Positions 36,156 to 44,972 of a stretch of 62,000 bases of DNA are shown piece by piece. Every line of letters starts with the position of its first letter. The first letter of the stretch is position 1. Both the position numbers and the translations under genes were made by a program. The stretch spans positions 15,796,125 through 15,858,124 of the forward strand of contig CM022672.1 in the NCBI GenBank assembly GCA_012295275.1. The letters run 5' to 3'. The notes below the pieces were generated by a model, which did not search any database, was not told where the DNA came from, and saw nothing but the letters and a program-made list of their open reading frames with translations. Origin of the DNA: Chrysomallon squamiferum (taxonomy: Eukaryota > Mollusca > Gastropoda > Neomphalida > Peltospiridae).

Positions 36156-37890
36156 CTGTACTCCTAAACAACCAATATTCATAGTGATATAATGATTTAA
36201 CGAAATTGTAACCAACAAAAAACAACAACAACAAAAAAAAAAACAAGTGACACGAAATAAAGATGCTTTTATATCTAAGCTAAATGCAAGGGAAAAATAG
36301 AAATACAATCAACACCCATACACGATCTACTCTAATACATGATTATGGACACACAGATATGTGTTTTAGATGTGACACATACAAGATAAAAAGCTAGTTT
36401 CAGCCAGTCAGAGTTTCTACAGTGCCCTTATTACATCACAGTAATCTGTACATATCCAAACTGAAATCAACACAACATGAAAGCTTTGCTACTTAAGAGC
36501 AAATATGGTGGATTAAAATCCCAAATTTGAAGGCATTGGTTCCAAAAAATATTTAGATGATTAAAATAGGTCATATATAAATGTTTATAGTTTTCTGTCC
36601 TCACACAGACCAGTATTCACTTGGATAGATAGACACCCACCTATGTACTGAAGCAAACAGACAACACACTGACTTATAATTATTCTTCCATCCATATATA
36701 TTTATACCCATGTATGTAAATATTCAGACACAACCTACAGTGTATACAAAATAAAAGTGTCCTATATATCACCATTTGCTCGTATCCACAAATGAAATTC
36801 TGATCAGTATACACATATTTTTTAAATTATTTTATCAGTAAACTGTTTAATTTTTGTTATAATTTACAGCACAGTTTTCAGGATACTTACAGTTTCGACT
36901 TCTTTTGCTGTGCGTTGTTGACGTAGATGATGATGGACTCGCAATGGGTTCGTGAATGAATTTCTCAATTTCTTTCCACTTCTCCTCCATCGTATCCTGA
37001 TCAATGTTAGAAACTTTCACATTTCGATTCAGACTGACGGAACTTCGCGTGTTGGACGCCACAGGCCGTGATGATGAAGTCTGCGGGTACTGTTGTGTCA
37101 GCGCTGTTGACAGCATGGGAAGCTGCGGCCGATCGAGAGACACGAGGACTTTGGAAGTGGACTGACCAGAGGCGACGACCGACTGAGTCTGAGATGGAGA
37201 CATTGTCCGAGGTGATGGAATTTGTAGCAGTTTGTGTAACATTGTTTTGTCGTCAAAGTCCACGCTCTGCGATGATGCCAGAATTTGGTCTTTCGCAGCG
37301 CCGGAATTAGCGTTCCACGAACTGGAGGACGAACTCTTCTGAACCATGTTACTGAAGTGTGGTGATGAAATACTGCTCACCCCAGATGCTGCTCTGCTCA
37401 CTGTAGCCGATGCTGTTGACACCGACGACCTGTCGCCGACTGATCTCCCTTTTGACATTGTGAATCCAGAATCTGTGTTGACACTATCGTCCAGAAGAGA
37501 CTCGTCCATGTTGAGTTCGGCCAGCGTTGGCCCTGTTGTTGGTTTCACATACAACATGTCGTTTAGCTCTGGATCTATCTTTACTGACACAGGGTTCCAC
37601 GAGTCGGGTGATGACGTTGCAGATGAGGTCATGAGGTTAGTCATCTGTGACAGATCCATGCTGGTGCACTCAAACTGAGGATTCAAGTCAAAGTCTGGAC
37701 TGTAGCTCTCCATGCTGGAGGAACAAATGTTACTTCCACACAACCCGTTTAATGAATTCTGCATGTCAAATTTTTCTTGCTCATACATGAACAGGGAATT
37801 GGGACTGGCTGCATAAGCAGCTACGTCAACACCAGGTAAGGTGTGGTCATTTTGTAAATTACAGAAGTCGGATTCTGGAAAAAAATCCAT
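30015..37890 (-). CDS. CREBRF: CREB3 regulatory factor (CREBRF / REPTOR homologue)
   Basis: Nuclear bZIP-type transcriptional regulator. The family represses CREB3 (Luman) in vertebrates, and the Drosophila homologue REPTOR drives the response to low TORC1 activity. Coding exons on the minus strand: 37890-36891, 32088-31972, 31746-31282, 30917-30789 and 30121-30015, all GT-AG and in phase, 605 codons plus TGA (human is about 639). Visible: MDFFPESDF...SLFMYEQEKFDMQ, aligning with the human MDPPFGDAF...DFMYELDREMNYQ start; PTLAELN; an acidic Asp/Ser stretch; KKKVKQFFWQYN; NPKKLYQIG; the basic region RKEKNKLASRACRLKKKAQ with KVKLYGLE; KQLMEVLKAIRTDLRRHVFE; and GDPTGGLNIPKK at the end, like human GNPTGGLVGLRIP. 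The start at 37888-37890 is the one matching human; in-frame extension upstream is possible. Confidence 0.95.
30789..30917 (-). CDS. CREBRF: CREBRF coiled/leucine exon
   Basis: 129 nt encoding KQLMEVLKAIRTDLRRHVFE then TKPKSIPEVSLTKTLEQYIQ and KHL. It follows the basic region where human has DNLLFVINSIKQEIVNR. Acceptor TTACAG, donor CTCA|GTAAGT. Confidence 0.93.
31282..31746 (-). CDS. CREBRF: CREBRF bZIP-region exon
   Basis: Acceptor TTTATCCAG. Encodes LDQFSPLEESLTGSG, KKKVKQFFWQYNVQSKGPKG, NPKKLYQIGLQIRRLNRQIN and the basic region NKSRKEKNKLASRACRLKKK, ending GLECEH plus one base. The open frame further upstream (MLIPFYPE) is intron. Confidence 0.96.
31972..32088 (-). CDS. CREBRF: CREBRF acidic exon
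   Basis: 117 nt flanked by ATTTTAG and G|GTAAAA. Encodes SGSSSLTSGDYDDSDNDDDG then GDAYSEKDSDLDDDISDE. It matches in character the long Asp/Glu stretch of vertebrate CREBRF. Phase fits both neighbours. Confidence 0.92.
32711..32768. repeat. (GAT)n microsatellite
   Basis: About 17 GAT units with a TTT interruption, flanked by ATA repeats, in a CREBRF intron. Confidence 0.93.
33583..33662. repeat. (GA)n microsatellite
   Basis: About 40 uninterrupted AG units, with A/G-rich DNA continuing to about 33850, in the large CREBRF intron. The Arg-Glu and Leu-Ser open frames across it are artefacts. Confidence 0.96.
34185..34575. repeat. Minisatellite in CREBRF intron, about 8 copies
   Basis: Units of about 40-60 bp built from AAACTAACAAATATCACTCT then GATAATAATAATAATAAAAT and GAAATAA. 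The internal TAA count varies between copies. Later copies change ATATCACTC to AAATCCCTC, so two sub-variants are grouped left to right. Confidence 0.93.
34735..34850. repeat. (CA)n repeats
   Basis: Two AC runs separated by TACATACACAGATA-type sequence, inside the CREBRF intron. Confidence 0.93.
35640..35960. promoter_or_regulatory. Candidate intronic regulatory block in CREBRF
   Basis: A 300-bp island of balanced, repeat-free sequence inside an otherwise simple-repeat intron. It holds a perfect 10-bp inverted repeat CACCCAGTGA (35650-35659) / TCACTGGGTG (35699-35708) and a forkhead-like pair TGTTTACGCAAACA at 35732-35745. It does not read as coding. Function is inference from composition and motifs only. 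Confidence 0.35.
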
Positions 37891-37908
37891 TTTCCCAGAT
37901 GTATTTAC
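36891..37908 (-). CDS. CREBRF: CREBRF exon with conserved start
   Basis: Acceptor CATCTTCAG, then 18 nt (VNTSGK) before ATG 37888-37890. Encodes MDFFPESDFCNLQNDHTLPG and 333 residues in all, rich in Ser/Thr. Landmarks are SLFMYEQEKF, PTLAELNMDESLLDDS and EEKWKEIEKFIHEP. Donor AAACT|GTAAGT. The codons continuing past the donor are intron. Confidence 0.94.
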
Positions 37909-38984
37909 CTGAAGATGAAGAAGAAAAAAAAGTTACTTGTAATTACATTTAAATATAAATTTAAAAAAATAAAACAAAAAGATAAAATAAAATAAAATAA
38001 ATTAAAATAAAATAACTAAAGAATTAAATAAATAAATAATAATAACAACCCAAAACACTTAGTGTGAAATAATATGTATGTGTTAATAAAAAAATTGTTT
38101 AAGAAAATATGAACTGATAAAATAATTGTCAGAAATTCAAATATAATTATTCAGAAAACAAATATTAACCTGATTAAATAAAATTAAAAAAAAAAAAACT
38201 GAAAAATTTAGCTAATAAGTAAATAAAGTGTCCTTTAGAAAATGAAATAAAAAAATATATATATATTTACTGTCATTAAAACCAAAAGATTAAATGGAAG
38301 ACATGTTGGTAAGATGAACTTAAAACCAACAATCAAATACATTTCACAACTGAATAATTCAAATTTAAAAAAAAAAAAAAAAAAAACAATGATAAAAGAC
38401 TATGCAATTTCTCAGTCCCACATAAACTGAATTGTGGGAAAAACCAATAAAAACTATTTACCAGCTCTTACTCACATTTAACAATTAAACTGTCCTTGGA
38501 TGACATATTGCTTTAGTGAGCACAGCTATACACAAAGATTGTTTTTAATAATATGTAGTTTTTATGAAAGTCACTGAGTACATTATCAGGTTCAGGATCA
38601 CTTTCAAGTCTTGCAGCTATTTTTAGTCATGATTTTGTCTTTGACCAATCAGTTTCTATTTGGCACTCCTCCAAAATTTCATCAGCTCTAAATACATTGC
38701 TTATTCAAAAAAATTTCACTTAAAAATATTTGTTTTAAAACTCTATGAATAAGAACCCATTCAAAATCTTGCCCAGCTATTCCTTCCCAAAACTGTTTTT
38801 TGTGTGTGTGTGCGTGTGTGTGTGTGTGAGACCAAAAATAAGAATAAAAGGAGAAATCCCTAAATTTATAAATTATTTTCATTCTGCAGTTTACTGTAAT
38901 ACAGTAACCCAGTTTATTTTATAATATATAAAATTAAAAAAATTAAAATAAAAATTAAAATTAAAATTAAAAATCAATAAATAC

Positions 38985-39135
38985 CTTTTGCCGTTTCAAG
39001 TCAATAGTCATTGGGGGTGGTTTTCTGGATACAGCTGAAATCCTCGAAAGGGGATTTCCAAATCGGTCCCACACCAAACTGCTTTGTCTAACTGAACTTG
39101 TACTGTCTGACACTGATGGACTGATACAGTTCTTT
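38985..39135 (-). CDS. CREBRF: Candidate upstream CREBRF exon
   Basis: 151 nt with acceptor TATATTATAG and donor AAAAG|GTATTT. In the frame of the next exon it is open throughout: NCISPSVSDSTSSVRQSSLV then WDRFGNPLSRISAVSRKPPP and MTIDLKRQK. That frame looks like coding sequence (Ser/Pro-rich, no stops). An ATG at 39009-39011 would add 15 residues to the conserved start. It could instead be a 5' UTR exon. Confidence 0.55.
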
Positions 39136-40290
39136 CTATAATATAAACAAAAAATGTATCTACATTACCTAATAGAAGATCCAAAAAGAAAAGTAAAAAT
39201 AACTTGTATTGCAATCAGTTATGCAACGTCTCCGTTTGAAGATAACCATAAACCAAAAAATATATATTCTTCAAATGTAACGAACATGTTATCGTTCTAT
39301 TTACTGAGGCATCTTACTCAAGATTATAACGATCATTTATATATGAGTAAACCTCAGACAAATTCCCATTAACACGTGTTTCTTACAAATAATTTTTGAT
39401 ATTTAACATACGAAAGTTCTGCCAGTCCAACGTGATAAGATAGTCTAAAAATAGAAAAATGACTGGGAAATCCCGCAAATCAGCTGACACCCATGAAACA
39501 AGAAGCGAATACGTCATGAATGTGACAGCTGTTCGTTCACAAAGATGTTTGAAACGACCAATGCTGACATTAATTTTTAATTTTTATCTAATGATCAGGA
39601 TTTCCTGGTTTCGTAAATGCTGAATGAATTCTTAGAAAAATGAAGAGGCTGAAGTCACTGACCAGATAGGAAAGAAGGAAGTGTACTGTGATTGGTGTTT
39701 TATTGTTACGTTAAGTGTTTTCATCACTTAATATATAGTAAAATTTCACACTAAGAAAATGATTTATATGCAAAAAAAATAAACAGCACAGACGTTTACG
39801 AAATTACCGGTAATATTTGAAATTTTTTGTCAGTAACGTACTTTTATTTATTTTATTTATTGTTTTGTATTTGCATAATAATTCTAGTAAATTTAAATTT
39901 CAGTTCAAATATCACTCACACACACACGCACACACAAACACGCAGAGTTATCTAAAACAATTTATCCGTGCGTACAATAGAATATGGTAGCGTTCGTTTT
40001 AATGTCTTTATTATTATTATTTTATTTTACTTTATATTTATTTATTTATTTATTTTATTTTTATTATTATTTTATTTTTAATTGTATATAATAAATACAT
40101 ATGGCCCTAAACATTTTAAAAAATATAAAATTATAATTTAAAAAGAGGCCCATCAGCTAACTTTTCACGTGGTGTCATCTAGTACTTTGATTATTGGACA
40201 TGCTATAAAACATGAGGGGGTCGTGACCTTTAACCCGAAATACAACTACATACGTAGGCAAAATACGCACGGTCCATCCCATAAAGCTGT

Positions 40291-40304
40291 GTTGCCATGG
40301 TTAT
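40291..40304. promoter_or_regulatory. RFX X-box-like palindrome
   Basis: GTTGCCATGGTTAT differs little from the X-box consensus GTTGCCATGGCAAC. A second one, GTTTCCATGGTAAT, is at 42869-42882, so two flank the candidate CREBRF 5' exon. Confidence 0.45.
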
Positions 40305-40971
40305 ATTTATCATAGATATTAAAGTTCAAAATACTTTCCCTTAAGTATAAATTAACGTAATATGATGAATCAGCTTCTAACATAATTATTGTTTGACCTA
40401 ACAAACGTCGGTGCGTTTGTATGGAAACACGTGTGAAACGTTGAAGATAATAATGACGATGACGCTAACTATGACGACAGTATTGAATATTGAATAAACT
40501 TGAGAGTTTTGAAATATTTCAAATTATTTAGTATAGATTAACTAATGTGTTTCCGAGGTACTGATGTGCGTGTGTCTGTATGTACGTCTATCTATCTGCT
40601 CGCTCCTAGTTATTTCTTCACAATGTAAATTACCCTGGCACTTTTCCCATCCTGGTTGTAGCACACTTCCACTCTGGCCGATAGAAATATTTCTTCTCCA
40701 TCCAAGAGAAAACCACACACAAATATATAAATCCACACGGTCTTTAAATTTCAATATCCAAAATGTAAAAATTAAAAAAGATAACAATTTTTTCCCCACA
40801 AGAAACAGATCTCCTGACCACATCAACGTAACAAAAAATTAACACAGACACACCAACAAGTCACAAAGGACTTTACTCATCTTCTAACAGTAAGTGTATC
40901 CATGACGTGTGTCTGAATCACCACGTGCTTTATCCGTTAAAAGAAACTCCTACAGGCAGCCATGCTGAACG

Positions 40972-40984
40972 AGGTCAAAGGTCA
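40972..40984 (+). promoter_or_regulatory. Perfect DR1 nuclear-receptor element
   Basis: AGGTCAAAGGTCA is the exact consensus bound by RXR/HNF4-type receptors. It lies about 270 bp downstream of the candidate CREBRF donor exon in transcript direction, within the first intron or promoter. Confidence 0.6.
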
Positions 40985-41254
40985 TATGTTACTGACAGTT
41001 ACCTGTCAATTTAACATATATTTGGACAGGACTGTTGGTGTAAATACAAGGACATGAAAGATACAAACGAAGACGTAATGTTCACACTGGAGAGTCTAAA
41101 ATTCTTATCTGACCCTAGAAAACATGATTAAATACGAGTAGACCAGTAATTAACCAATACGTCACAATGACGAAACAAACACTCTCAAGGAGGAAATGAA
41201 CGACCCATCAACATGTTTACATAATGAAAAAGACACTAAAAATCAAAAACTTAC

Positions 41255-41400
41255 CATAAAAAATTACACAGCTTTGTTCCTTAGTTCCTTCTCTGTCGTA
41301 AGAGACACAGATATATTCACAAAATCGTATGTCACTTTAAAATATTAAGATTATAATATCGTCTGTAAATAACACAACGTTGGTTTGTTTTGGTTATGAG
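41255..41400 (-). other. CREBRF: Candidate 5' exon of CREBRF ending in ATG
   Basis: The minus strand reads TAATTTTTTATG|GTAAGT, a strong donor directly after an ATG at 41255-41257 with an in-frame TAA nine bases upstream. The 5' limit is not known; a CCAAT box (GACCAATCAAA) near 41449-41460 would suit a start just above 41400. Splicing straight to 37908 gives M-VNTSGK-MDFF in frame. Confidence 0.4.
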
Positions 41401-41480
41401 CTAAATGGAGTGAAGGCCTTTGGCTGTCTTGATGTCAGCACAATTTTGACCAATCAAATTCAGGTATTTCCCGTAACTCC

Positions 41481-42097
41481 ACCCATTCAAAAAAATAGGT
41501 TAAGGAGAATAATACTAGAACATTCTAATGTTTTTATCGATGTTTATTTGTTATTTTGAAAGTGTCATGTTTTCATATTGATAATATGTCATTAAGGTAC
41601 AGCTATATTATTAATGTATCATATAAAGTAAAAAGAAATTCAATTTGGGGGGTTTTAAATACAAAAAATGTGAAATAATTTTTCTCGATGTCCAACACAA
41701 ACTGGAAAGCGCCAGCACCAACGAGTGCCGAAGGATAAAAATATTTGTGACGTCAAAATCACGTGGATCAGGTGAAGGTTACAGAAATGCATGTAAACAA
41801 TATGTGGATATCCAGGTGGTTGTGGTGAAGTTCTGTCTTTTATATGTTTGGATGAAACTTTTGCAAAGACGTTGTGTTTATGTGACTGAAAATAATGATA
41901 CAAGGAGAGAAAAGGAATAAAAGCTTATTGTTGATTGTATTATACGAATAAATATAATTTCTTTCAGACACAAATAAACAACTCAAAGCTTAATAAGCTG
42001 CAACACTCGGTCATACAACCGCAACTGTGTGAAAATAGCAGGATCATAAAGTACACATTTATTAATAAATATCCACGTGTGCGTGTGTGTGTGTGTC

Positions 42098-42132
<35 letters not shown>

Positions 42133-42930
42133 AAGAGCACAAACCCCCTGCTTACAAACTTAAAATTAAGCGTCATAACAAAAATATACTCTGTAACATG
42201 GTAATAATAATAATAATAACAATAATAATAATAATTGTAATAATAGTAGAAATAGCAACGATTATGGTGATGACCATGAATATTACTATTATTATTATTA
42301 TTATTAGTAGTAGTAGTAGTAGTATTGCTACTGTTGTTTTTGCTGTTGTTGTTGTTATTATTATTATTATTAATGTTGCTGTTTTCTAACCTTCTGTCAT
42401 AATAAATAATAAACTGAAAAGGCATTAAATCAACAACAACAACAGTAACTCTCTAATACAACTGTGTAATTCCTGGTGGAGATAGATGTGATGATACCCA
42501 AACGGAAAGAAAAAATGGGTGGACCCATATTATGTGCCCCTTACATCTGTTCTGGTATCAGTAAAGCCCCGCTAGAGTGACAGGTAACATTTAATTACCT
42601 GTCCTTTGACCCGGTTTTCACGCTTGACCTATTTTTATATTATATTTCTCTACTATTTCTGTGGCTTATTTAGTTTTTGTATTTTTTCTTCATCTTCATT
42701 TTTTATTTTACCAAGACAAATTGTTTTGACGTTTTATAATTTACATAATTTTTAACACCAAAACAAGTGACGGAATGTATGTAGAATGTTTCACCCCGTG
42801 TCATTTTTTTTCCTAGTAACTGATGGCCTGACGTCATAGTTATTAATGTATGATGCAATAACAGTCACGTTTCCATGGTAATAAAAAAAAATATATAAAA
42901 TAAAATCCACCTCTTCCACGTACATTATTG
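41481..42930. other. CREBRF upstream spacer
   Basis: No gene recognised. Contains a GT/GA microsatellite (42077-42131), degenerate ATA and AGT triplet runs (42200-42330), and a repeat-free block at 42430-42900 with the X-box-like site at 42869-42882. Open frames across it are repeat artefacts. Confidence 0.6.
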
Positions 42931-42990
42931 TACCACTCGGTGCACTGGTCTGCCTCACCTTTGGTCAAGGTCGCAGGTTTCCCGCCCTTA
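42931..42990 (+). mobile_element. tRNA-like fragment, possibly SINE-derived
   Basis: ACTCGGTGCACTGGTCTGCC followed 17 bases later by AAGGTCGCAGGTTTCCCGCC. This resembles the D-arm to T-arm order of a tRNA (GCACTGGTCTGCC, then GGTCGCAGGTTCGAATCCCGCC) with a damaged B-box and missing 5' stem. Not a functional tRNA. Confidence 0.4.
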
Positions 42991-43294
42991 TGTAGTCGTC
43001 ACATTTTGAGAACTGTTTAAAAAAATATTGTTATTCACTGAAATTTTATGATTATAAAGTTTGTAGTTTCTAATTATAATTATACAGTTTTGAAACACAC
43101 ATTGTCATAGGTATGATTTCGTGAGAAATATGGGCAACTCCAGCAGATACCAGTTTTTTTAATTTCTTAATTTTGTATTTGTTATATTATTTGTGCTGTA
43201 TGACTGATACTGATATTTGTTTGATTTGTTATCTGTGTAAAACATTTTTACAAATAATAGATAGACAAATACAACGATGTCTTTTGTAACCATA

Positions 43295-43421
43295 CCCGTT
43301 TGTACCATACCGTTTCGTAATAATTCGTTTGTACTATATCGTTTCGCAACCAGGCTATTACCCGTTTGTACTATACCATTTCGTAACCACACTTTACCAT
43401 TTTGTACTATAACGTTTCGTA
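43295..43421. repeat. Four-copy degenerate minisatellite
   Basis: CCCGTTTGTACCATACCGTT and close variants start at about 43295, 43325, 43361 and 43395. The shared unit is about 26 bp (GTTTGTACTATACCGTTTCG then TAACC) with spacers of 4-10 bp. A minus-strand open frame across it is not gene-like. Confidence 0.88.
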
Positions 43422-43914
43422 TGATATTAATATTTAGGAAATAAAACCATAAATACGTCATATTTCCTTATTTAGAATAAAAAAAAAAAAAAAAAAAAAA
43501 CACGCATTACTAATACTATCTGAAATAAAGTGTTCAATAAGATGCGCACATAATATGTATACATTAAAATATGTTTAGACGTTACGTTAATTTAGTTAAA
43601 ACAGTTGGAGACAGATGAAGTATTGAGTGCAGAGTTAATTGTTAATCAATAAAATAACAGAGAAAACGTATGGAACAAAGAGGCGTGATTACAAAAAGAC
43701 CAAAAAAAAAAAACTTGTTACGAAACAGATGTATATAATTTTGGCCGCGTACTCTTCTCCGTACAGATGAATGGATGTTTGTGTATTGAAAGCAAGACAT
43801 ATTTTGATCTTATCAGATGTCAAATTTTTGTTTGGGTCTGTTTTCATAAATCCTGTAAATATAATCGATATCAGCAAGAGTTGTAACATGTCAGGCTACT
43901 AAATAAAATCTGTG

Positions 43915-44125
43915 CAAGCCTGTTAACGTACAGTTATGATTTAAATAAATAACAAGTGTTTTTAATATCTTTTCGTTATTAATAATGAAGTGTATTACTA
44001 AATGAAAGCTGTTTATTAATGTACAGGTATGATTTAACGACAAATAAAAAGCACTAACACTAATATTGAAGTGTTTTATCAAACAAAAGCTGTGGATTAA
44101 TGTACAGTTATAATTTAAATAAATA
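43915..44125. repeat. Three-copy degenerate tandem repeat, period about 80-95 bp
   Basis: TAATGTACAGTTATGATTTA-type words recur near 43925, 44018 and 44099, each followed by AATAAATAA and preceded by AAAGCTGT. Noncoding spacer between CREBRF and DCLRE1A. Confidence 0.75.
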
Positions 44126-44928
44126 ACCACCTGTTACATAAAATCATCTGAACAGATTCATAAAACAGAAAGTTTACTGAATTATCTGTACTATTAGAAG
44201 ATGTTGCTAAATGTTTGTTTGTTTGTTTATTTATTTATTTATTTAACTATTTGTTCTTTATTTGTTATATTTTATTTTTTATTTTGTTGTTGTTGTTGTT
44301 GCTGCTTTCTTTTCTTTTATTTTCCGTGTTTTATACAAGAAGAATCTGTTTTCTTTCACAACTGAGTCATTGTTGATAGCAAAATTATTCTAATCAACAA
44401 AGACGACAGCAACAAAAAGGACGACAACATTAGTAACATTTCATTTTTATTGTGGTTTTATTTTATAAAAAATAAATATAAAAACAACATATACAAGCAT
44501 ATGTACAGACAGAACAACAATAATGACAATAATAATAATAACAACGACAACAATAATAATAATGCTGAAAAGAAAGATATCTCTGAATATTGTTTATTTC
44601 TGTTTATCAGAGTTTCAGATATCAAAGTTCTGTAAATTAGTACTGAAATAAAGCTGAGATGACAGTCTGGGGAGGCGTGCGCGTGTACTCTTACACGCCT
44701 GGAGTTTGAAGGATGTGTGCGTTCACTGAACTGACTTCTCTCCCTCTCGCAGCCGTAAAACTAGTTCAACAAAGGTTGCAGTATTTTCTTGTTAAATGAA
44801 AGGCTCTCGTGTAAAATATATTTTGCTGCTAATCGTTAAGTCATCGTTAAAGAGGCTGAAGAGTGTTTGCTCTTTCATAATTATTATAAACATAAAAATA
44901 AAATTAAAATTAAAATAATATAAATAAT

Positions 44929-44972
<44 letters not shown>

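Larger units (their letters stand above)
39420..41480. promoter_or_regulatory. CREBRF: CREBRF 5' flank / promoter region
   Basis: Higher-complexity DNA with few repeats upstream of, and between, the candidate 5' exons. Visible sites: AATACGTCATGAA near 39510, a DR1-like TGACCTTTAACCC at 40224-40236, an RFX X-box-like GTTGCCATGGTTAT at 40291-40304, ATGACGTGTG near 40902, CCACGTGC near 40921, a perfect DR1 AGGTCAAAGGTCA at 40972-40984, and a CCAAT box near 41450. Only repeat-like ATT/TTTA DNA interrupts it at about 40005-40080. Confidence 0.5.

Noticed and set aside
40542-40842. Overlapping open frames on both strands near the CREBRF promoter
   Set aside because: No family resemblance and no fitting splice sites; open by chance in balanced-composition regulatory DNA.
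41964-42425. 153-codon minus-strand frame with Asn, Tyr and Thr-His runs
   Set aside because: Built from triplet and CA repeats; not gene-like.
42931-42990. Functional tRNA gene
   Set aside because: B-box is damaged, no acceptor stem can be drawn and no terminator follows; kept only as a tRNA-like relic.
43159-43461. 100-codon minus-strand frame containing VQTG/AKRYSTN repeats
   Set aside because: Follows the minisatellite at 43295-43421; no upstream signal, no domain.
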